Below, piece by piece: positions 59,487-64,000 of a stretch of DNA of 64,000 nt. Made by a program: the position numbers and the translations under genes. Positions within the stretch are counted from its first letter, which is position 1. The number at the start of each line of letters is the position of its first letter. The notes under the pieces were generated by a model, which searched no databases, was not told the origin of the DNA, and worked only from the letters and a program-made list of their open reading frames with translations. Where the stretch lies: the NCBI GenBank assembly GCA_031769625.1, contig JAUIMM010000202.1:10278001-10342000 (forward strand), read 5' to 3'. The DNA comes from Taudactylus pleione (taxonomy: Eukaryota; Chordata; Amphibia; Anura; Myobatrachidae).

Positions 59487-59760
59487 CACGGTGTAGCCCA
59501 CACATTATGCCACCTGTAGTGCCCACACATTATGCCACCTATAGTGCCCACACATTATGCTACACTGTAGTGCCAACACATTATGCCACCTGTAGTGTCC
59601 ACACATTATTCCACTTGTAGTGCTCACACATTATGCTACACTGTAGTGCCCCCACATTATGCCACCTGTAGTGCCCCCCACATTATGCCGCGCTGTAGTG
59701 CCCACACATTATGCCACACTGTAGTGCCCACATATTATGCCACTCTGTAGTGCCCACACA
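59487..59760. repeat. Minisatellite, 25-26-bp unit, about 11 copies
   Basis: TAGTGCCCACACATTATGCC plus a variable ACCTG/ACACTG end, repeated without spacers. It is inside the insertion block and probably part of a MITE beginning near 59362. Confidence 0.9.
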
Positions 59761-60217
59761 GCGTACTCACCTGAAGCATCCTCAGGCAGCAGGCAGAGCA
59801 ACAATCACAGCAGCAGGCACAGCCTCACAATGAGTCACACGCTGGCTCCAGGCATGTTCAAGCTGTGCTGTTGCACAGGGGCACCGGTGTCCGGCAGTAG
59901 GATAGCCCCGCCCTCCTCCCTGACGGTAGTAGTGTAAAATGTAAGCACAGGGGGAGGGCACAGTGTGGAAGGGGCAGGGGGTACACGGGACGGCGCAGGG
60001 TGCCAAGACACCTAGCACTGGACCTGGTCACACCCATGAGGCTGCGCTGCTGCTGATCTCCGGGTCAGTGGAGCATGTGATGAGCTCCTCCAATCAGAGC
60101 TCTGCACTTGATCATTCAGTGCAAACACACTGGGCGATATGAAAGATATGTCATTGAACGATATCGTTATCGTCCATATCATTTATAGATATCGTCTAGT
60201 GTGTATGCGGTTTTAGT
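59761..60217. other. Repeat debris: hAT-like piece and TTAA-type end
   Basis: 59860-60020 has GTGCTGTTGCACAGGGGCACC and similar strings seen inside hAT MITEs of this window. 60121-60215 reads AACACACTGGGCGATATG ... GTCTAGTGTGTATGCGG before TTTTA, a small TTAA-type element. Confidence 0.4.
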
Positions 60218-60325
60218 GTGTTTCATGTATCCAGAAAAGTAAATGTTGCTGACATGTTGACAAAAGGTTTGACTTTTCATGGCTTAAATGTCTTCTTGCA
60301 GGAATGTAGACTGGAACATACCTGA
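60218..60325 (+). pseudogene. Ty1/copia polyprotein C-terminus
   Basis: An open frame of 35 codons plus TGA reads VNVADMLTKGLTFHGLN and on to the stop at 60323-60325. NVADMLTK is the usual C-terminal signature of copia polyproteins just after RNase H. It is followed by a purine-rich tract and an LTR-like unit, which fixes its place at the 3' end of the element. The link to the RNase H fragment at 57937 is inferred from order and strand. Confidence 0.75.
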
Positions 60326-60429
60326 ATGTTGATGTATATTATTGTGTAAAACCCTTCTTGTTTCTGTTCACAGGTGAGATGTCTAGTGTTGTGTGATGTT
60401 CACATTAATTTGTAACCAGTGGCAGTCTT

Positions 60430-60441
60430 GAGCGAGGGGAG
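60430..60441 (+). promoter_or_regulatory. Polypurine tract of the copia element
   Basis: GAGCGAGGGGAG lies directly before the TG of the LTR, where plus-strand DNA synthesis of LTR retrotransposons is primed. Confidence 0.6.
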
Positions 60442-60731
60442 TGTTAGATGAGGAGCCCCTGAGTCTCTCCACTCCACAAAGCTATAGAAAGCCCTACAGT
60501 GTGCCTCATTACCCTGTGCTCCCACCGCTTACCATAGGGAGCACACTGCTACACACGCCAGGGCATACGCACTAAACTAGCCAGTGCACTACAATGCTCA
60601 GCTGTAGGCTGTATCTGGTATCATATCTGCAACCTGTACCTGTGATAAACCCTGTGTCTATTGCCACCTGTTTTCTACTTAGTTATTAAACCTTTCACCT
60701 GGTTGAGGGGTCTACTGTCATTTTTCAAACA
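60442..60731 (+). mobile_element. Copia 3' LTR
   Basis: Opens TGTTAGATGAGGAGCCCC and closes TTTTTCAAACA, 290 bp, a usual length for copia. The terminal TGTT/AACA pair is inverted. No AATAAA consensus is present; ATTAAA occurs near 60685. The 5' LTR is not in recognisable form upstream, so neither LTR identity nor target duplication can be checked. Confidence 0.65.
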
Positions 60732-60734
60732 TAG

Positions 60735-60830
60735 CCTGTGACATGTCAGTTAGGAGCTGATTGGCTGTGACTTTATCTCTGTTCGCTTTATTAAAATCCA
60801 AAGCTTAGTAAATAGACCCCTAAGTTACGT
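60735..60830. mobile_element. Half of a CCAAT-stem foldback MITE
   Basis: CAGTTAGGAGCTGATTGGCTG to AGCTTAGTAAATAGACCCCT is the right arm of the type seen at 32969 and 45738; the left arm is absent, probably cut when the elements were rearranged. Confidence 0.45.
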
Positions 60831-61339
60831 ATGTAGACTAACCGCCACTAGCACATCGACTGCACATCAAGCCCAGAACCTCAGCACCCTGCTAATAGGT
60901 TCTCAGCCCCAGGTCACTGGTGCTATCACTCTGCTAATTTATCTAACATGGCAATGATTTTCTGTTCACATATAACGATATTGGAAAAATTTAATCGCAT
61001 AGCCAGCGATATCGTAGAATGTACACTGGTCTACGTATGTATTACTCTGTGTGTTGACAGTAGGACAGATAAGCAAGATATCTATGTTGAGACCAGACAG
61101 GATACATTTACATATTATGTTTGCTTAGATTTTAAGCAGAATGCCTAAAGTAATTTGCTGCCAAAAGTTGTACTTACTCTGTATAAATGTTTCCTTTTTA
61201 TGAAAAAATTCCACCTTGAACTTACCAACATTTAGATCCTATCAGATGTATTCCAAGATAATTAAAAAAATGTAAAAGAAAAATTAAATAATCCACAGTG
61301 CTGGCTGTTTTTAAACTTTTAAAAATATAACAAAAAAAA
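60831..61339. other. Unassigned DNA
   Basis: A 66-codon frame at 60948-61148 has no domain. AT-rich with A runs toward the right. Confidence 0.3.
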
Positions 61340-62098
61340 TGTGTCTCAAGAGGAGAAATACCTATTTGGCGCTCTGGAGATATAAGTCAATAGGTGAAGT
61401 ATATATAGAATTCACTCGCTACCACTTGGAGGAGCTGACTCTCCTGAGATATAATACACAAATACTAGAAAGAAAGAGTAGTGGAGCGCTGACTATGACT
61501 GGCCAGATATATAAAATTGGAAAGATTGAGATTTAGTACATATTTAATTCAAGTAAAAATATTAAAAACAGCTGTAATTTGATTATGAATTACAGTAAAC
61601 TCAGTCACAAGAATATACACATAAACACAAAAAAAATAATAAAAATGTATAAAACATTCACAACATGTATTGCAGATCAATCTAATTCAGAAAGATGCAG
61701 TGTTGTCAACCAGGGTTAGCAGTGAAAGAGGTCTGCTTATTGCTGTCCAGCTTAATTAGTGGTCAAAAGCAAGCAAGTCCACCAGCCATTAGGTTAGTAT
61801 GCCCTCAGTAAGTGGCAGATAGGCATAAGCAGTGTCAATATGAAGTTTAAATATATTGAATAAGCCTCCTAGTGTTGATCAGACACTAAGGAGTTACTTT
61901 AATATGTCATGAATTGCATTTATGCCCAAGTATATTATAGACTAAGATTCGGCTCTTACAGCATAGGAGATTGTGTCTCCCCGTTCACAGGCAACTCTGA
62001 TGTTACTGTGGTGACTCCACTGATGGGAGGGAGTTACTCACTGTGCACAGTGTCCCGGTGGATGCGGCGTCAGTAACTGATATTGGTAAGCCGCGTCT

Positions 62099-62315
62099 TA
62101 GTGCTGCAGGCAATCCTGGGTTCTGTGTCTATGCCGGCTTGAGACTTTGTTAGCTTGCTGCTTAGAGCGTGTAGCACTCACTGCTTCCTGGTATACGTCA
62201 GGGGGTGTGGCTTAACGCGTTTCTTGGTCAAGTGCCATTTCATCAGCTGTAAGCAGCAAGCTAACAAAGTCTCAAGCCGGCATATACACAGAACCCAGGA
62301 TTGCCTGCAGCACTA
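62099..62315. repeat. 66-nt inverted arms around an 85-nt spacer
   Basis: The arm at 62099-62164 and the arm at 62250-62315 are inverted copies with one mismatch (65 of 66). They hold CAATCCTGGGTTCTGTGT and GCCGGCTTGAGACTTTG. The spacer (62165-62249) contains the hammerhead-like core. Confidence 0.9.
62214..62250 (-). ncRNA. Hammerhead-ribozyme-like core
   Basis: On the minus strand CTGATGA (62240-62246), a short TGG/CCA stem II with loop, and GAAACGCGTT follow in the order of a hammerhead. GAAAC-GC-GTT fits the minimal stem III (A-T and C-G pairs, 2-nt loop) known for Penelope-like elements, with GUU as cleavage triplet. The bases that should form stem I next to the core do not pair well, so activity is doubtful. 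Its strand is opposite to the coding sequence downstream. Confidence 0.5.
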
Positions 62316-62329
62316 CATTTGGCCTAAAT

Positions 62330-62629
62330 CAGTGGTTCCCAAACTGTGCGCCGTGGCACTTGTAGGGGTGCCTCAGCTTGGAGGCCCAGCACCAAATCAA
62401 ATTATTTATGGTCAATGTAATGTAAATATGTGGACAAACGGAAGTGCAAACCTGTCCACCACCACATAACTGAACCTAAGGATGACAGATAAGCACAATT
62501 TACATCACTTTACTACTTTGCTACAATTTTTCCTGAGTTTCTCAATAACAAACTTTTGGCTTAGGGGTGCCGTGAAAACAATGCTGATACTCTAGGGCAC
62601 CGTGATTCAAAAAAGTTTGGGAACCACTG
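62330..62629. mobile_element. hAT-Charlie-like MITE, 8-bp TSD
   Basis: Starts CAGTGGTTCCCAAACTGTGC and ends AAGTTTGGGAACCACTG, flanked by GCCTAAAT (62322-62329) and GCCTAGAT (62630-62637), 7 of 8 identical. These ends are the classic hAT-Charlie type. A 104-codon frame crossing its left end is a shadow. Confidence 0.85.
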
Positions 62630-62943
62630 GCCTAGATAATCAGGAGTTCATTGATAATTGGAATACAACATAAATGTTCTATCAGTTTGATGAAGCTGAT
62701 CATCACAAAAAATAAATATTCACTTGTCACAATTGAGGAGAATTTGAAAAGCAAGGAGGTAATATTAGCTATAACCATCTAAAGATAAAGAGGATGACAA
62801 CACCGTAACCAAAAATGTTGAGTGTTTGAAGATGATGTCATAAAAAGGGAAAAGAAAAGAAATTTCTTTGTGACAAACAGGACTAATACCCTGTACCAAA
62901 AGAGAGGGAAGGTACAACAGGGTGAGAATCCATATTCACCATG

Positions 62944-63147
62944 CACAGGTTCTCAAACTCGGTCCTCAGGACCCCAAACAGTGCATGTTTTCCAGGTCTC
63001 CTAACAGAATCATATATGAAATAATTAGCTCCACCTGTGGATCTGTTAAAATTTGTCAGTGAGTAATGAATACACCTGAGCACCTGCTAGGTGACCTGGA
63101 AAACGTGAGCTGTGTGGGGTCCTGAGGACTGAGTTTGAGAACCACTG
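62944..63147. mobile_element. hAT MITE (GGTTCTCAAACTC ends)
   Basis: Starts CACAGGTTCTCAAACTCGG and ends GAGTTTGAGAACCACTG. GTCCTCAGGACCCC at the left faces GGGGTCCTGAGGAC at the right. No 8-bp duplication is readable. Confidence 0.75.
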
Positions 63148-63193
63148 TAATAGAGCCAAAACCACCAAGAATAGATATTCGGTACTGCGAAGG

Positions 63194-64000
63194 ATGGACT
63201 CGAATAGCGATTCGCATTTTTTATCCTCTGATCCCAATATGGATACCCAGAATCCCCAGAGGAAAAAAAACTTCAGTGAAAGGCTTTAAACAATCACCCC
63301 CTTCAAAAGAAGCCTCCCAGGAGACAAGATAAATGGGGCGGCAGGAGTAAAGAGCCACAAAAGAAGGTACCTCCAGCAATAGACCCCAAAACAGTAGAAA
63401 CTTTATTCTTTCTCAACATCTTCTTTCCTCAACAGAAATCTCCTTATTAAGTAAAGGGTTAAAGTTTGCACCCACCAATAAAAAGAATACATTTGAAACC
63501 TTTATAGATTTAAATAAATATATAAGAACTCTCACGTTGAAAAGACACTTTGCCAAACAAGAAATTAAGGACAATGTTGTAGGTAATTCATCAAAATTGG
63601 GACTCAAAGGAGATCTTAATATTATTTATTAGAATCTAAAGGTGATCACATTGGAGTATTTTTTGACATGGTGAAAAAAGATCTCTGTGACCAAGATTTA
63701 AAACCCACTATCTATTCTAATCTCAAATAATGCTGAAGAGAAGGCATTAAAGGCTATATAAGATAATTCAGACTTGATAATTAAACAAGCAGATAAAGGG
63801 GTGGACTGGTTATTATAGACAGAGACGATTACTTAAAGGAGGCAAGAAGATTCTTAGATGACAAGCAGTCGTATCATGTGTTTTCAAAGTATCCAACAGG
63901 TCTATTCATAGAAGATTTATGGACTACTCTAGTACTATATTTACAAAACCATGTACTAGACAAAGATAAGTACCAATACTTGATGACTTCCACTCCCATT
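63194..64000 (+). pseudogene. Penelope-like ORF, N-terminal part, disrupted and truncated
   Basis: The likely start is the ATG at 63194 (MDSNSDSHFLSS). A second frame at 63441 gives LLSKGLKFAPT and then TLKRHFAKQE, typical of the region ahead of Penelope reverse transcriptase. Near 63780 IIKQADKG and, after a one-base shift at about 63799, GLVIIDRDDYLKEARRFLDD give the ADKGG..V motif at the start of the reverse transcriptase domain. At least three frame changes and an in-frame stop near 63759 break the gene. The GIY-YIG endonuclease and the rest of the polymerase would lie beyond position 64000. Confidence 0.75.

Larger units (their letters stand above)
61340..64000 (+). mobile_element. Penelope-like retroelement, running off the window
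   Basis: The block ends with clear Penelope-type coding sequence (63194-64000). It is preceded by a hammerhead-like motif between inverted arms (62099-62315) and by sequence with GAGCGCT and TTGGCGCTCTGGAG strings that I take as the 5' terminal repeat (pLTR). Two hAT MITEs lie between the two parts. The left limit is approximate. Confidence 0.6.

Overview
The window reads as vertebrate nuclear DNA, most likely from a frog or toad with a large, repeat-rich genome. There is no prokaryotic gene density, no operon and no long conserved ORF. The content matches amphibian repeat classes: Tc1-type transposons with long inverted repeats, hAT-type elements with 8-bp target duplications, TTAA-targeting elements, foldback MITEs carrying inverted CCAAT boxes, a tRNA-type SINE, a Penelope-like element and a decayed Ty1/copia element. 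The species cannot be named from the sequence. I found no intact host protein gene, tRNA or rRNA. The coding matter I can support is transposon-derived and broken.

Layout. 0-9 kb: a 375-bp hAT-like element (1634-2008), a GTCGACAT-type repeat (2964-3415), a 31-bp minisatellite (3608-3890), foldback MITEs, and a Tc1-type MITE (5615-6621) carrying an insertion. 9.2-13.1 kb: a 29-bp minisatellite interrupted by at least five repeats, one of them a nest of insertions. 13.3-14.7 kb and 20-24.8 kb: hAT elements, three GGCCTGATTC-family elements in a row (the third inside a SINE), and telomere-motif elements. 25.2-28 kb: a 1.2-kb hAT-like element and a rearranged Tc1 transposase pseudogene. 29.7-37.2 kb: TTAA elements, a possible solo LTR, a telomere-motif element and a near-perfect 190-bp palindrome. 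37.4-40.25 kb: two Tc1 copies sharing a duplicated flank, the larger with both TIRs and a 540-bp insertion. 41.7-51.8 kb: a telomere-motif element, a 1.44-kb hAT element, a putative LTR split by two hAT insertions, a GGCCTGATTC element and a Tigger/pogo-like element. 52-57 kb: mostly AT-rich unassigned DNA. 57.9-60.7 kb: copia RNase H and C-terminal remnants plus a 3' LTR, split by about 2.1 kb of later insertions. 61.3-64 kb: a Penelope-like element running off the window, with a hammerhead-ribozyme-like core and a disrupted ORF.

Strongest observations: (1) a non-autonomous family with degenerate TTAGGG/CCCTAA arrays, 8-bp target duplications and, in five of six copies, a consensus splice donor AAG|GTAAGT; (2) the GGCCTGATTC family with apparent 4-bp duplications, including one occupied site whose empty counterpart lies in the same window; (3) three hAT families with different termini sharing one internal core; (4) the hammerhead-like motif between 66-nt inverted arms beside Penelope coding sequence. 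Whether any of these is undescribed needs a repeat-library search that I could not run.
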